Position numbers and translations under genes: made by a program. This document shows, in pieces, positions 11,288 through 26,348 of a DNA stretch of 64,000 nucleotides (positions are counted from its first letter, which is position 1; the number at the start of each line of letters is the position of its first letter). The DNA is taken from positions 6,007,809 to 6,071,808 of the forward strand of contig CM021312.1 in assembly GCA_010645155.1 (NCBI GenBank), written 5' to 3'. The notes beneath the pieces were generated by a model. The model saw nothing but the letters and a program-made list of their open reading frames with translations, made no database searches and was not told the DNA's origin. Origin of the DNA: Tigriopus japonicus (taxonomy: Eukaryota; Arthropoda; Copepoda; Harpacticoida; Harpacticidae).

Positions 11288-12480
11288 CTCGATGTTTGTT
11301 TTGACCGTTTGATTGTTGTTGGTTGAATTATATTCCCTTCGGACGGAACGTCTTACTATGGCAATCAAAGAGATTAACGGAACAGATGTCATATGATGAA
11401 CTGGAGAGAAATATCATCCCTCTCATTTCACGTGTTCTTCATTACGTAGGATACCAAATCAAGATTAGTCCATTTTTAATCAGTGCAGATTTTTGGCGAG
11501 AGTATCGCAATGTTGAGTTGGTGCCCAGTTAGGTTGATGATTGGGGTAGTTCTAATGGTCTGTTTTTAATTAGTGATTTGTCAAAGTACAAATCTGTTGA
11601 AGTGAAGAAAATAACTAAAAAGTCTTAAGTGCGAAAAGGAAACGATAACAACGACACATCTATTCCATGACAACTGGATCATAATATGGTACTCTAATTT
11701 GACTTTAAAAAAACCAAATGTTGACCAAGAGAGCTTGCGATTTATCACTGCCTTGACCCGAAAATTTTGTTTATCTGTAACTTTTTATAAATGGGATTTT
11801 GTTTGCATTGGCTGCTATTTGGTTTAAAAAATTGTAAATAAGATCCTGAAAACCAAGTAAACCTCGGTCAAATTTTTGCTTTCCTTTGAGGTTAGTCATT
11901 TAAATAAATAAAAAACCTTCTTGGTCATCTGGAAATCATTAAAGGTGATGTTAGACATGGTTGTTTTAAACAGAGTCATCAAAGCTTTGATGCTAAATTG
12001 AAGTTAATTTGAAGTAAAAATAACTTAAAAATACAGGTATTTTCCCAACACTTTGTTTCGTCGTCAAACGCATTAGGGCAATATTAGTCCTAATGGGCGC
12101 TCAAAGTAAGGATGGTTTTGAGAATAGAGCATCCGTGCATTGGGTGGGAGAGTCGTTCTTGAAAACAAAACAGTAATTTCATAACGAGTCTACCATTTTT
12201 TACAAAAATCTGAGTGATTCGTGACAACCGTATTTAATGTTAAATTAAGACAAACAGTGTGTTCTGTTCTTCGTTGGCATTGCATCGTTTCCAGTGCACA
12301 TGGTTTAACGAGTTTTTCCTTGATCGACATGACGATTTTGACGCTTGCAAGATGAAGTTTTGGTTTCGTCAATGTTAAGGCCTTGCATCCTATATGGTCG
12401 GTGAAAATTTTCCACGGATGTTTTGAAGCCTTCTTTCCTTCCTTCATAAGATTATAACTTAAGCTCCAATATTGTTTGAA
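11288..12480. other. Intergenic DNA, nothing firmly supported
   Basis: An 85-codon reverse frame at 12190-12447 begins with ATG but has no paralogue, no recognised domain and lies downstream of another gene's poly(A) signal. It is left uncalled. The rest is AT-rich and non-coding by eye. Confidence 0.45.
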
Positions 12481-12528
12481 GAGGTTAATTGCCTTTTATT
12501 TATTTTCTATTCAATTATTTGTGTAGTT

Positions 12529-14094
12529 TCATAGAGACCAAGTGGTAGATTCGGGACCGGTAGATGACATTTCAGGTCCAAACGACACCTCGCACCATTC
12601 CTCTGAGTCCGAGATCCCGGTTTTGCCTTTGACTTTGAACTTGAGTGGCATGAAAAAGCTCTCATATTCCGGAAATCGGTTCGAGTTCTTCATTTCTAAA
12701 ATATAATCTCGGCTATCATCCAACTGGAACTCGCATGTTGAGCGTCGATGCAAGATACGGGCGAATTTCTGCAGTCTTTCATCCTCGATCAGGTAGTCCA
12801 ACTCACACGGTAGAATGTCTTTACTCTCAGGGAACTCTGCAGACACTCTGAGGATGGGCACTTTGGTATAAACCCCTTCTTTCCCTTTCCGGAAGCCTCT
12901 CTGCCAAATGTATTTCACCACCGGAATCGGTCCCTGTCTTTTTAGCACCCCTGGTTGCGGGCGCTTCAGGACAACACAAGAATTTCGAGCTGCGCGACCA
13001 AACCCTTCAACTCGTTTTGGCGTCAAAGTCTTCATTTCTGGCACCAACTCCACTTCAATGGGCACAGCTTCTTCAAGGTATTGAACCTCTTCAATCAAGC
13101 CTTGGAAGGCTTTGACAAGACTCAGGTCCACGGTAGAACATGGTTTTGGTCTGAGGGCCGGAGGTTTAGACTTGGGGATGGGTTTCTGGAAATGCTTGTT
13201 GTGAATGGTGAGGGTCTCGGTGGCCTCAGTCTTATCTTTGACGGTCTTGACTTCAAGAGTGTAATCACTCCCAGGGTCGAGGACAGAGATGCGCTCCTGC
13301 AGTTTGATGTAATATATGTTTTGGCGCTTTTGAAAGACGATCCGACCGGTGTCATCTTTGATCTCGACCTGGATCTTGTCCGGCAGTCGACACGAATTGA
13401 CGCGGAACTGGAAATTCAATTTGAGCTCATCCACTTGGGGACTGTAGAACCGGGATCGGGTGAGAAATCTGTTGTTGGAAGAGGACAGGGAGCGGGAGTC
13501 CCAATTGTAAACCACTTGGGGTAAAGCTGGCGGAGGCAAATCTGTTTTGGGGTCGATCTCGCGGATGAAATTGATCCGCGGAGGCTCGGGGATAGCATCA
13601 ACGATCTCTAAGCAAGCGTCTTCGCAAGACTCATGTCTGAAATGATCGAGGATGTTGAGATTCCTAATGATTTGCTCAAGGCATTCCTTGGATTTTCTAA
13701 CGACTTTGCGAAGGGCAAACCTCTCGGATCTTGACCGCGAACTGGTTTACCCTTTGCGTGGTTGATTGTCCGATATCCATTAGTCAAAAAACTTACTCTA
13801 GTTCAGGAGGATTGGGGATGTCTCTGACTTTTTGTTGGATCTCCTGGTTTTTGGTTTCGGCTTCTTCCTGTAAGAACCTCAACTCTTCCCGCAATTTGAA
13901 AATTTTCCTGAAACTTCGTTCCAAGATTTTCTGTTTGGCTTCAAGCTCTGTAATCCTTCGCTGCTTAACCTAAAAGAAACACCACACACTTTTTCATTGT
14001 AAAATTGAAGGACAACTCCAAACCAAGACCATCTGACCTCATTTTCCAAGCGCTGCTGCTCGTACAGAGCTCTGTAGTCAATCATTGTCCCCAT
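12529..14094 (-). CDS. Unknown 476-residue protein, coiled-coil N terminus and beta-rich middle
   Basis: Three exons join in frame: 14094-14038, 13969-13797 and 13729-12529, with GT-AG introns of 68 and 67 bp and the stop at 12529-12531. Residues about 1-75 form a charged helix likely to be a coiled coil (YEQQRLENE, then ITELEAKQKILERSF and REELRFLQEEAETKNQEIQQ). A mid region (about 160-235) alternates hydrophobic and polar residues (KIQVEIKDDTGRIVF, DYTLEVKT), resembling a fibronectin-III-like or other immunoglobulin-fold strand pattern; this is inference. The C-terminal part is basic then acidic. There is no signal peptide or membrane segment. A second possible start is the Met at codon 4. 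A reverse-strand AATAAA just past the stop (about 12493-12500) marks the 3' end. Family not recognised. Confidence 0.75.
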
Positions 14095-15600
14095 GAATCA
14101 CATGAGTAAGGGTTGTTCCCAATCAACTCATTGTCTAACACAAGCCTTGTTAAGGACCGGGAGGAAAAACAAGGCACAAGAGGGTTGCACAAAATAAAGT
14201 GAGCAACTGTGAAGAAAGACAGCCACTTGGTGTGATGGGCCAAAGTATGCACTATGTACTATGTAGATGCACGATGATCTCCTTGGCCTCCCCTTGACTG
14301 AATGAGAAAGTTTAAAATTGGAGCAAATCCTCAACAACACTTTCGGCAAGACTTTATCCTCCTCCCTCAGAGGCGAACATTTTGCTTCATCCTTTGAACT
14401 ATCCTATTTCCCAGCCTTTCTTATTCAACAAGATCAACCCTAATACAGTAATCCTCCGTGATCATCTATGACCTTGGTAAAAAGCTAAGTAAGTAGCAAT
14501 TTGAAAGTTCAATTTTGACATTTGCCAATCCTCCAATAACGCAGATCTGAAAAATTCGAAGCAATTGTACTGGATCCCATGGGACAAGCATATTTAATGA
14601 TAGACCTTTTTCAATCAATGCTGGATTAAAAAATACTGCCTGCCAACAAGAATATCATTCTTGTAAAAAGAGCATTTCTTATTGAATACCAAGAGACGTT
14701 GTTTACTGAAAGTGTACTTCAATAGCGGCAAAAATAGTACTAAATCAAGAGTTATTGTTATTTCATATCAGCCTTTCATTGTTCTCTCCTTTTTTATTAG
14801 AAAAGTTGCTACTTACAAATATTCGTAACTTGTATTTACAGTTCAAGTTTGCTTCAAAAATATTTTTTCCATTGTTCTTATTTTGAAAGCTATTTCTTCA
14901 TCAATCTATTTGCTAAACGTGCAAAAAAAAATTCTTAACGTCAAAACAGTCCTCGTAACAAGAGTTATTTAATTCTTTTTCCAATTTCGCCTGTATTTCC
15001 AATTACATTCTTTCTAATCACTTTGAAATTTACCGAAGTAGTAAATGACCACTAAATATATGGAGACAGTTATTCAAGTGAAAATGTAATTATATTGGGG
15101 ATTTGGAAAATCCTTACTAGTGATTTCAAATGTAGTTAATTTCAATAAATTGGAAATGCACAGCTGTCAAAGCTAGATTTAAGAAAAATGCTACTGGATC
15201 CAGCTTGAAGTGAGTACATTTTGGTGTCTTCAAAAAGCCCTAGAACTTTTTTGAACTTCCTTTTTTGCAGAAATTGTGCTTGTTTAGGGAGCTGTGAACA
15301 CGATTTTGGCTTGTGCTCGTTTCTGAGAGCAATGGGATTAGAAAGTAAGTGAGCGAAGAGAGATGTTGGTCAGATGCCAAAGGCGAACAGGAACCGGGTT
15401 ACGAAATTGTTTTTCCTTGCGTTCCTTCTTTCTTCTTCCCTTCGACATTCCTGAGCAAATTTCCCCATTTGGTCAGCCGGCACTCAAGAGTGACTGGCGT
15501 TCGTTCGGGTTCGTTTTAAATATATTTTTATAAGGTTAAGAAACGCACAAATACAAAAGAAATTTTTATCAAATCAAACAATGTCGTCCCGGAGGATTAT
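14095..15600. other. Intergenic DNA between the unknown gene and ARL1
   Basis: No gene recognised. The left end must hold the promoter of the 12529-14094 gene and the right end the 3'UTR of ARL1. Sequence from about 14500 to 15200 is AT-rich without a conserved frame. Confidence 0.5.
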
Positions 15601-15605
15601 CATCA

Positions 15606-18499
<2,894 letters not shown>

Positions 18500-20307
18500 G
18501 GTTGATCCCTAATCTTCCTTGTCGTGTATCTTTACAAAAATAGGAAGACTGACAAACGATAGAGTCACTCAAGCAGAATCTAGCTGCGTTTATGTTGACG
18601 TTGGCTGATGCAATGTGACGACGATGAAGAAAATATCCTGCAGATATAAGGATATAGTTCAACTACTTCTTTGAATTATTTTCTCGATTTCTGTTTGATT
18701 CACCTTAAAATTATTGAAAGTTCCAAGATATAACAAGTATTTTGGTAACTTTACAAAATATATGATTTGAATGTAACGAAATTGAGAATACTAGATTGAA
18801 TGAAAGGTAGTGGGGCTGGAAATAGAAATTTGTCGTGTTTTATTAAAGTCAGAAATTCATACTGTATTTTTAAGAAAATTGAAAGTTAGATATTCGTTTC
18901 GACGCGGCGTCACCCTCGTTAAATGTCATCAGCTGAAGATCAATGAACAGGGTGAACCATTAGTGAAATCCTCATGAAATTAGAGCTTCAATGTATTCAT
19001 GCGAACAAGTGCCTCTTTAGAACGTTTACACTTTTTTTCATCGTCATTTATAACAGATGAATGTTATTGCTAAAAAATTATATAATAATTCAAACTTTTT
19101 CGGAATGGATTTACATTGTGTCACCAAACCTTTCATGACAACCTAAACTTCCTTGACTCAACTACTTAAGGATTTAGTAGTACTTTTTGCAAGTACTTAA
19201 GGAATGAATAACAAAGAAATGTTTAGTGTTTTGTCAGCAAATAACAGTAAGGTTACTCTTCTACATTTCAATAAACTATCTGAAGAAATTTGGATTTGCC
19301 AAATTGCAATAGGCGTGGAGATAAAGTAGTGGTTTCAGGAACAAGTTTTGTTATGACTTCTCTTGGTCTTAACACTGCAAAAATCTGAAATGGGATGCGG
19401 TTTGCTCTGCCCCCCAAAACACTACTTTGATGGTCAGAAGTCAGTTTTTGGTCTCCCAAAAACAACCGGGAAGTTGCTAAGGAGCTTACCACCTATTGCC
19501 AAAATGATCCAAATTGTTCTTTCATGCTTTCAGAAAATATTGCGCACGTACCTCATGTACTAAAAGCTGTTGACCAAGAGTAGTCAAAATACAAAAACTT
19601 CATCCTCAATCTCAGATTTTTCGATATCCACTGACGAGGTTTTTCCATTTGTACCTGGTTCAAAGATTCCAGGTTCATAATGAGACATTAAATTTTCCAG
19701 CCCTCGTTTTCACCTTGTTAGTGTCAGATTTGTGAGCTCAATCAGGCAAAGAGTGGGCTCGAAATTCCATTCAAGTTGAAAAGCCTGTTCAAAGGAAAAA
19801 GAACTTTCCAAACACTTCAGCTTGATTGATTCCACGCAAGTAGATTTGAGTGAAGCAAGAACAACATTGGTCATTATAAGTTAGCTTTCTCAATTATTCC
19901 CTGAAATGATAGATTTTTGAAATATTATGCATTGCTTGATCTCCTCAAGAGCAGAGCATTTTTTTTGTTTTGAAAGCAATTCAACTTACCTAATTGTATT
20001 GTAGAAGAGTAGAAGGAACAAAAATAATAACCTCTCTTACCCAAGTGTTGAATTTGAAATTATTGAATTGCAAAGTATTGCAAAGTATTGAATTGTGGGC
20101 GGTGAAAGGTTTGTTTTGATGAGAGTTTCATTCTATTTCGAGCTCATGCCGAAATCAAGCTGTCTGGAGGAGCAATCGCAGATCCAATTATTTGAAGTTG
20201 AATTTGTGAAGCTTTTCATCAATTCACGGGTTTTCCTTATGTCCACTTCAATTTTCCAGATATTTCACATTTCATTACTTAGAAGAGTAGAGCATACATA
20301 AAATGAG
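18500..20307. other. Intergenic DNA; contains a copy of an element-internal segment
   Basis: No gene recognised. The segment 19901-19987 (starting CTGAAATGATAGATTTTTGA) recurs, with an A-rich insertion, at 20393-20522 inside the hAT-like element that starts at 20308. The left end should contain the ARL1 promoter. Confidence 0.5.
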
Positions 20308-20654
20308 TAGGGCTCGGAAAGAGTTGCAGAATCAACTTGCATCAAAGATCGAACTTTTTGCAATTTTTCCCAACCAACGGCAACTTTTGGCACTGAAATG
20401 ATAGATTTTTGAAATATTATGCATTGCTTAATCTCCTCCTCAAGAGCAAAAATAAATAATAAATTAAAAGATAAAAAAATAAAAAATAATAAATTTGCTT
20501 TGTTTTGAAAGCAGTTCAACTTTTATAGCCCAAAAATAGCAACCTTTTTGCGACTTTGGTCGAATTGAGTGCAATTTTTACCAAAAAATATTGTAACTTC
20601 AGAGCTAAAAAACACCAATTATAGGCTAAAAACTGCAACGTTATCCGAACCCTA
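20308..20654. mobile_element. Non-autonomous hAT-like element, 347 bp
   Basis: Its left end is TAGGGCTCGGAAAGAGTTGC and the reverse complement of its right end is TAGGGTTCGGATAACGTTGC. The flanking 8-bp duplication is aaaatgag / ataatgag (7 of 8). The TIR resembles that of the 39076-39233 MITE and the isolated right end at 45730. It is non-coding, and the inside includes an AT-rich expansion at about 20446-20502. Confidence 0.85.
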
Positions 20655-20857
20655 ATAATGAGATTGAACCACCGCAAGAAACTTGAATTGTCAAAACTGT
20701 TGGTGCAATGCAAAATTTTTAGATCTACAAAATGAAACTGATAACAATCATGGATAAAAAAGACTTGAAGCCTTTAAACATACACAGAGCTTGCATCAAA
20801 CCTACAAATGACTAATAGTACATTGTGGTTATGTTCAAGAACCACCACCTAGCTCTA

Positions 20858-21341
20858 CAGGGTTAGGCAGAATTAGTGAAACATGGAAATTGTGAAATAA
20901 CTCTTTACCAACAAGGTCAATAGGCAAGGATTGTTCTAAGAAGTTGGTTTGCATACAACATACTACATATAACATGATGGAATATTATTTGTCATGTACC
21001 CCTCTGAGCCAAACCACCGCTCTGAACGTCTTGATATCAATGTTACAACTTGCACTCACCTATTCCTCCTCTTGGTCATCATCCCATGCTGCTTCAACTA
21101 TAACCAAAAGTGGTTCTTGTTACCCTTCTTGGCCTTTTCAAGATCTAACCATAAGTAATGAGGACAAATTTTAGTCTTTAGTCTTGTTCCTCACCCTCTT
21201 TTTGCCACCTTGTCCATGGTTCCTTGACAATATTCCTGTATCCTGTTATGGTTTTTAACCTTTCATTTGAAAATGTGGCTCACACCAAGGGTCTTAATCA
21301 TGATCTTGAATATAATGTTTCACTAAATCTGCCTAATCCTG
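20858..21341. mobile_element. Tc1/mariner-like deletion derivative, 484 bp
   Basis: The terminal inverted repeats read CAGGGTTAGGCAGAATTAGT on the left and CAGGATTAGGCAGATTTAGT as the reverse complement of the right. Similarity continues through GAAACAT. Each end abuts a TA dinucleotide (20856-20857, 21342-21343), the target duplication typical of Tc1/mariner. No transposase motif was recognised inside. Confidence 0.75.
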
Positions 21342-22033
21342 TAGACTGAGAGGCTAATGATAAATGTTTCGTCCCCTTGGTCCTTCGTAAGTCATGTAAT
21401 TGAAACATTTACTAGAAATTGTGAATGTAAGCCCAAACTCTTCCCTTTCCAACCTGTCATATACTCTATAAAAGCTCATGTGATGAGCTTCTTTAATATA
21501 CTCCATCTGTTCCGTCTACTTACATCGTGACATGACAGTTTTGTCGTATTTTTCCGCCTTGATTTTGAATTAGGGACGGTTCCAATCATTTGATCATTTT
21601 TAGTATCCAATGCTTGCTCCGCACAAATCTTGCAGGAGTCAGGATCATTCAATAGTATTTTTGTCAATTAGTAATCAATTATGAACCAAGAGCTTACTAA
21701 ACTCGGCCCATCAACATCACTTAACATCTTAGAGAGAAATTTAAAAAAAACCGAGTGGAAAAACATTGAGCCTTTCCTACTGTCAAATCTGATGGATAGC
21801 ATGCCAAAGCGCATTGCAAAAGTTATTGAGCTTGGTGGTGAATAGAGTCCCTAGTGGTGGACACACTGGGTACAGAGCTACTCTGATATATCATAGAAGC
21901 GGCAGAAATATATGGATTAAAAAAAACGACAAGACTTTCACGTCAGGGTATACATCAGACCTTTATATTATATAAAGAATATAATATATAATTAAAAAAA
22001 TATCTGGTCTAAAATATATAGACCAGACCAGAT

Positions 22034-22770
22034 ATTAATTTTTGAAAATCTAGTCAGTACACTTTTAATAAAAGCGGAAAAACGTTCCGGGTATATGAAA
22101 ATTCAAATTCCCAAGAAAATGATCAATATTTTTGATGTCACAACATGAAATAAAAATTATTCATTCTGCTATGTTTCTTCATAACATATAAAAATACTAC
22201 ATATTAAAACTTAATACACAATAAAAATGCATATTTTTGAAAAACGATGTTTCAATTCATTTCAGTACATTCAATTAGGTTTTCAAATGAAAATTGAAAA
22301 AAAAAAATGTTGAACAGATGTGTCTTCGTATTTTGTGAGAATTCGATATTTCTCGAAGGTCAATGGTCAAATGGATCAAAATCGATTGTTTTAAAACCTC
22401 TTTGAATTTTGCAAAATTTGCGTTGCGGACTTACCAATTTGACCTTTCCATAATTCAAAAGCAATAATTTGAAAAATTATATGTTTAGTGTGTTTTAGGA
22501 AATAATATATACATTATTTTGACAAGCAATGACAAAACTTAGAAGAGTGAACATTTTTTATTTTATGTTGTGACATCAAAAATATATATGACTTTCTTGG
22601 GAATTTGAGTTTTCATGTACCCGGAACGTTTTTCCGCTTTTTTGGGACAAAAATGAACCGGTTAAATTCAAATATCTCAGCAGGTGAGCAACATATTTTC
22701 AAGCAATTTCGATTCAAAAGGTATCTAAATCTGCTCTAAAAGTGTACTGGTTAGATTTTCAAAAACTAAT
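22034..22770. repeat. Large interrupted inverted repeat
   Basis: The inner arms (about 22070-22165 and 22553-22640) share AAAAGCGGAAAAACGTTCCG and TTTTTGATGTCACAACAT. The outer arms (22034-22066 and 22737-22770) share TTTTTGAAAATCTA and the block ending GTACACTTTT. The right side has about 95 bp of extra sequence between its inner and outer arm, which looks like a later insertion or a left-side deletion. No target duplication was resolved. Probably a decayed TIR element. Confidence 0.7.
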
Positions 22771-23086
22771 ATATTTAATAGGTTTTTAGATTTATAACTT
22801 TTAATCTAGACCTGACTTTGAGAAACTCAGTAAATCAAAGTTGTTCCCCTTGGTTTCCTGATCTTGAAACATAATTCATAGTCTTTGGGATTTTCCATTG
22901 GAAACTTGATATGATTTTTTCAGTACCATGTACAGACAAAAGATTGGGAGGCTTTGTGGCCGATATTCTACCCTGAAAGCTTTTTGGGCACTTATGGACT
23001 TTTGCGAGTCAAAACTAGAACCTATGCATATTTTCGGAAGGATGGCCATCAAGTCAATACTATATTAATTAATTAACAATAACAAA

Positions 23087-23419
23087 TTTAAAAGATTATT
23101 GAAAGTTGTTGACGCAGACCGTGTGGAAATCGCCGCCAACAACCTAGTATGGAGCCGTTTTTACTTGACCACATCGATTGAATCAGAAAGTGAATCTTTC
23201 GCATTGCCAAATTACAATGTGGCTGATGTCTTCAAAATCTTCGACAAATTGGAAAACACTCATCCTACTTGGAATTGTGATTGGATCAGTGATTGCAAAA
23301 GTGATCTAATATCAAGCTCTGGCCAATGGAATGTTTCTGAGGAGCTTTTCGCAAATCAGAGCATTCTGTTTCATATCCACCTTGATTCAAATCAGACTTT
23401 TACCATCAATCTAATTTAA
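23087..23419 (+). CDS. Possible terminal exon or gene remnant, unknown
   Basis: About 107 open codons without an internal ATG start end in TAA at 23417-23419. The composition is protein-like: acidic serine-rich ESESESF, then NYNVADVFKIFDKLE, tryptophan-cysteine NCDWISDCKSDL, and a final NQTFTINLI with N-glycosylation sequons. It is far more GC-balanced than its surroundings. No upstream exon, signal peptide or family could be identified, so it may be a relic. It lies directly left of a transposon copy. Confidence 0.35.
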   Translation, partial: FKRLLKVVDADRVEIAANNLVWSRFYLTTSIESESESFALPNYNVADVFKIFDKLENTHPTWNCDWISDCKSDLISSSGQWNVSEELFANQSILFHIHLDSNQTFTINLI

Positions 23420-23514
23420 CAATTTAATTAAATTTAACAATTTTTAAATGATTGTGATTTTGAGCGATTTCCAATTATTTTTATCTCTTTCCTTTTTCAT
23501 GGTTAATTTTTGGT

Positions 23515-24063
23515 TCAAGAATATCACATAACAACAAGATGACTAGCAATTAACGATAAGTAGAATATTGCCTTTTTATCTCAAAAAGGATTTTTTTTTG
23601 TTTTGTTTAATATCACGCATATCTCACAAGGGAATGTCATTCCCTTTCCTAAAAAAATCAGGGGTTGCGAATTCCTCATTACGGATAAAGGAACGGGAAC
23701 TGGAATTTATTCCCCTTCTTGAGGAAGGGCAAAAAACTTGTTTTTCCAAATGTCAACACAATCAAAAATTCTGGCTGAGATTTCAGTGATTAAACCTCAA
23801 AACAAAATGAATGAGTTGACCCTCTTCCAGTATTTTTTGCCGCCAAAGGGGCAAACTCACTAATTTTATGCTCTCTTTACCACATAATTTAAAAAGACGT
23901 AACTTTTCACTCTGGCATTCAATTGATATGAAATTTGAAATACGTAGTCTGGACCAACAGGACAAAGGTCTCATTTGCAGAAGATTGCAATTGATTAGAT
24001 CTCACCAGAAATCATAAATCTTATTTCTTGCATCCCAGACCATTAAAATTTATCGGTTCTTGG
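23515..24063. mobile_element. Palindromic 5-bp-TSD element, diverged copy
   Basis: The left end TCAAGAATATCACATAA and the right end, which reads inwards as CCAAGAACCGATAAATTT, match the ends of the copies at 48415-49042 and 49766-50229. The central hairpin around GAATGAG..CC(A/T)CTTT is also present. Flanks ttggt / tttgt agree at 4 of 5 positions. It is the most decayed of three full copies. Confidence 0.65.
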
Positions 24064-24234
24064 TTTGTATCAGGCCAAGCAGAGATAACATGTCAACATA
24101 TCAATCATTTACTTGTCATTACCAAATTTTCCAAACAATTTCCATGCTCTTTCTTGTCTTGTTTTTACTCTAAGGTGTGGTTGCATAAAGTCCTTCTAAG
24201 AATTTTTTTCTTGAAATTGCAGAATATACATCAG

Positions 24235-25571
24235 TAGGGACGGGCAGAAAGTGCAAATAATCTTACCCTTTTAGTTACCAAAAGTTGCAAAAAAATGTGC
24301 CCAAAAGTGCAAAACAAAGTGCAGAAAAATGTTGAAAGTGTAAATAAATGTCAAAAAAGAGCAAATAAATGTCGAAAAAAGAGCAAATAAATGTCAAAAA
24401 GAGCAAAGAAGTGTCAAAAAAGCAAATAACTTGCATTTGGACTTTTTAAAACGTCATTCATGGAGTACCCACGGCTCCTAATTGAGCAGGAGAAGTCATT
24501 TACAAGTTCTAAAGACATTTGAGACTAGTTTGAGGTGAAGAGACAATGCCGCACAAGTAATAGAGTTCTATTAATTAGGTCACTAGCAAAAAGGATGTAA
24601 AGTCATGAAAAATACTCTAGTCAAAAATCTTCTGATTTTTTCATTCCTAAGGTAGTCTCGTGGATGTATGTACCTAAAATATTGTCGAAATATATTTAGC
24701 AATTGTTTTAAATGGCTTTACATCACTCCGTTTTCATCCTTCAAGTTGTTCAAAAATAGACATTAAGAATTGAACAGAAAAATACCCACGGGTGCCTAAC
24801 AATTGCATCAAAGAAAATAGTCATAAATGTGTTTTAAGCATGTTTTTAATGACATTACTTCAATATTTGGCCCATGGCCTAATTACCAGAACTCAATTTC
24901 AAATGTGGCATTCATTGTCTCATCACATCAAAACTGTTCTCAAATACTTTTGGAACTTAAAAGTAATATCTCCAAGTCAATTAAACAATGTGTACTGCTA
25001 CATTGATGTATCCTTAGCTTGATTATTTAAAGTTTATAACGGCCTTTTTTAGAAGTAGCGATCTTTGTAGGCAGGAAACCTAATTCTGCAATATATATAG
25101 CTTGACAGAGCTTTTTAGAGTATTCCAAGCAAAGGATTCATGGTCTAGCCTCTTCCATAGATTCAAATCTATATTGTTAGTAGATCCTTCCATTACCATA
25201 ACATGAGTTTCTTAAGGTTTGCTATTTGTTGCTTGCATGCAATGATATTCTTTTGTCTAATCTTTAGTTTAGTAAACAGGTTGTTATAGTTAAAGCCAAG
25301 ATGGTGAATAAAGTGTGAGGTTTGCGTCTGAAATGAACATATTTCTTCAAGGTGCTAAGAATGGTTGATTGCAAATGCAAGCTTTTTCGACTAGTTCAAA
25401 ATTTGATTTTGAAACTAAAAATTCTTTCAAAAGCCACTACATTTTCTTAACAATTTGTCAATTTTGGCCAAAAACGTAAATAAAAAGTGCAAATAAAGGT
25501 GAAAAGTGCAAAAGTGCAGAAAAATGGGTTTATGTTACCAAAAATCTTTTTACACTATTTGCCCGTCCCTA
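24235..25571. mobile_element. Non-autonomous hAT-like element, 1337 bp
   Basis: The TIRs read TAGGGACGGGCAGAAAGTG and TAGGGACGGGCAAATAGTG. The 8-bp flanks are tacatcag (24227-24234) and tacatcac (25572-25579), 7 of 8. Subterminal regions carry repeated AAAGTGCAAATAAA and AAATGTCAAAAA words. Inside lies a foldback segment (about 24459-24995) related to the one at 34779-35191, and a 68-bp segment (25100-25167) identical to 25658-25725 just outside the element. No transposase frame. Confidence 0.88.
24459..24995. repeat. Foldback repeat nested in the hAT-like element
   Basis: The left arm (with AAGACATTTGAGACTAGTTT and GAGACAATGCC) and the right arm (with ATGTGGCATTCATTGTCTC) are inverted relative to each other. 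They match, less well, the arms at 34779-35191. Most likely an older insertion inside the larger element. Confidence 0.65.
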
Positions 25572-25657
25572 TACATCACATTTATACACAGAATTTTCTT
25601 TGACATAGTATTAGTGTGCAGTATGATTTCTTATCTACGTGTACATCAGCCAAAAAA

Positions 25658-26255
25658 GCTTGACAGAGCTTTTTAGAGTATTCCAAGCAAAGGATTCATG
25701 GTCTAGCCTCTTCCATAGATTCAAAGAATCCATTAAAAGGTGTACATGAGGCAAGAACAGTTACAGAGATTTGCTCTATGTCATACTTCTTTTAAACTGT
25801 CTCTATTTTTCCGTCTTTTGGGTGTTCAATTTGCTGGCTTTTGCTATTTTGACGTCTCATCCTTGCCTTCTTTTCGAAGCTTTTCAGAGACTGACTCTCT
25901 TCCTAATGATAAAATTTCAACGCCCATAAAATTAATGACTGGTTGAACTTGGTTAGAAATATTTTCAATTAACATCTAGTGCTCTATTCCTTTTTGATGT
26001 TCTCTTATTGTAATATTCTTGCTCCTTTAGAGTCACAACTTCGAAAAACGATGTATTTAGAATGTGATATTGCCACTAGCTTCTCAAGGAACTGCATATC
26101 TTTATTTCCATATCATTTTTGACAACTCATATTTGAATGATAACTTATCAGTGGATTAACAAGAGTCAAAATCATCATACCAGCCTCTTCTATAGATGCA
26201 AAGAACCCATTACATGGTAGATATACATGAGGCAAGAACAGTTACAGAGATCAAG
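25658..26255. repeat. Repeat segments shared with the neighbouring element
   Basis: 25658-25725 is base-for-base identical to 25100-25167. Its continuation (to about 25770, through ACATGAGGCAAGAACAGTTA and CAGAGAT) recurs at 26180-26255. This points to a repeat of at least 115 bp with three partial copies in 1.2 kb. Type unknown. Confidence 0.75.
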
Positions 26256-26348
26256 TTGAGTCAAAAAGCGAGGATCGTATTTGCAAAAAAAGACAAATCA
26301 AGCGGGTTCAGTACCCTTTTCAGCACTCTGCATCATGAAGAGACAGAT

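Noticed and set aside
12190..12447. 85-codon reverse frame with an ATG
   Set aside because: It lies beyond the poly(A) signal of the upstream gene on the same strand and has no conserved features or duplicate.
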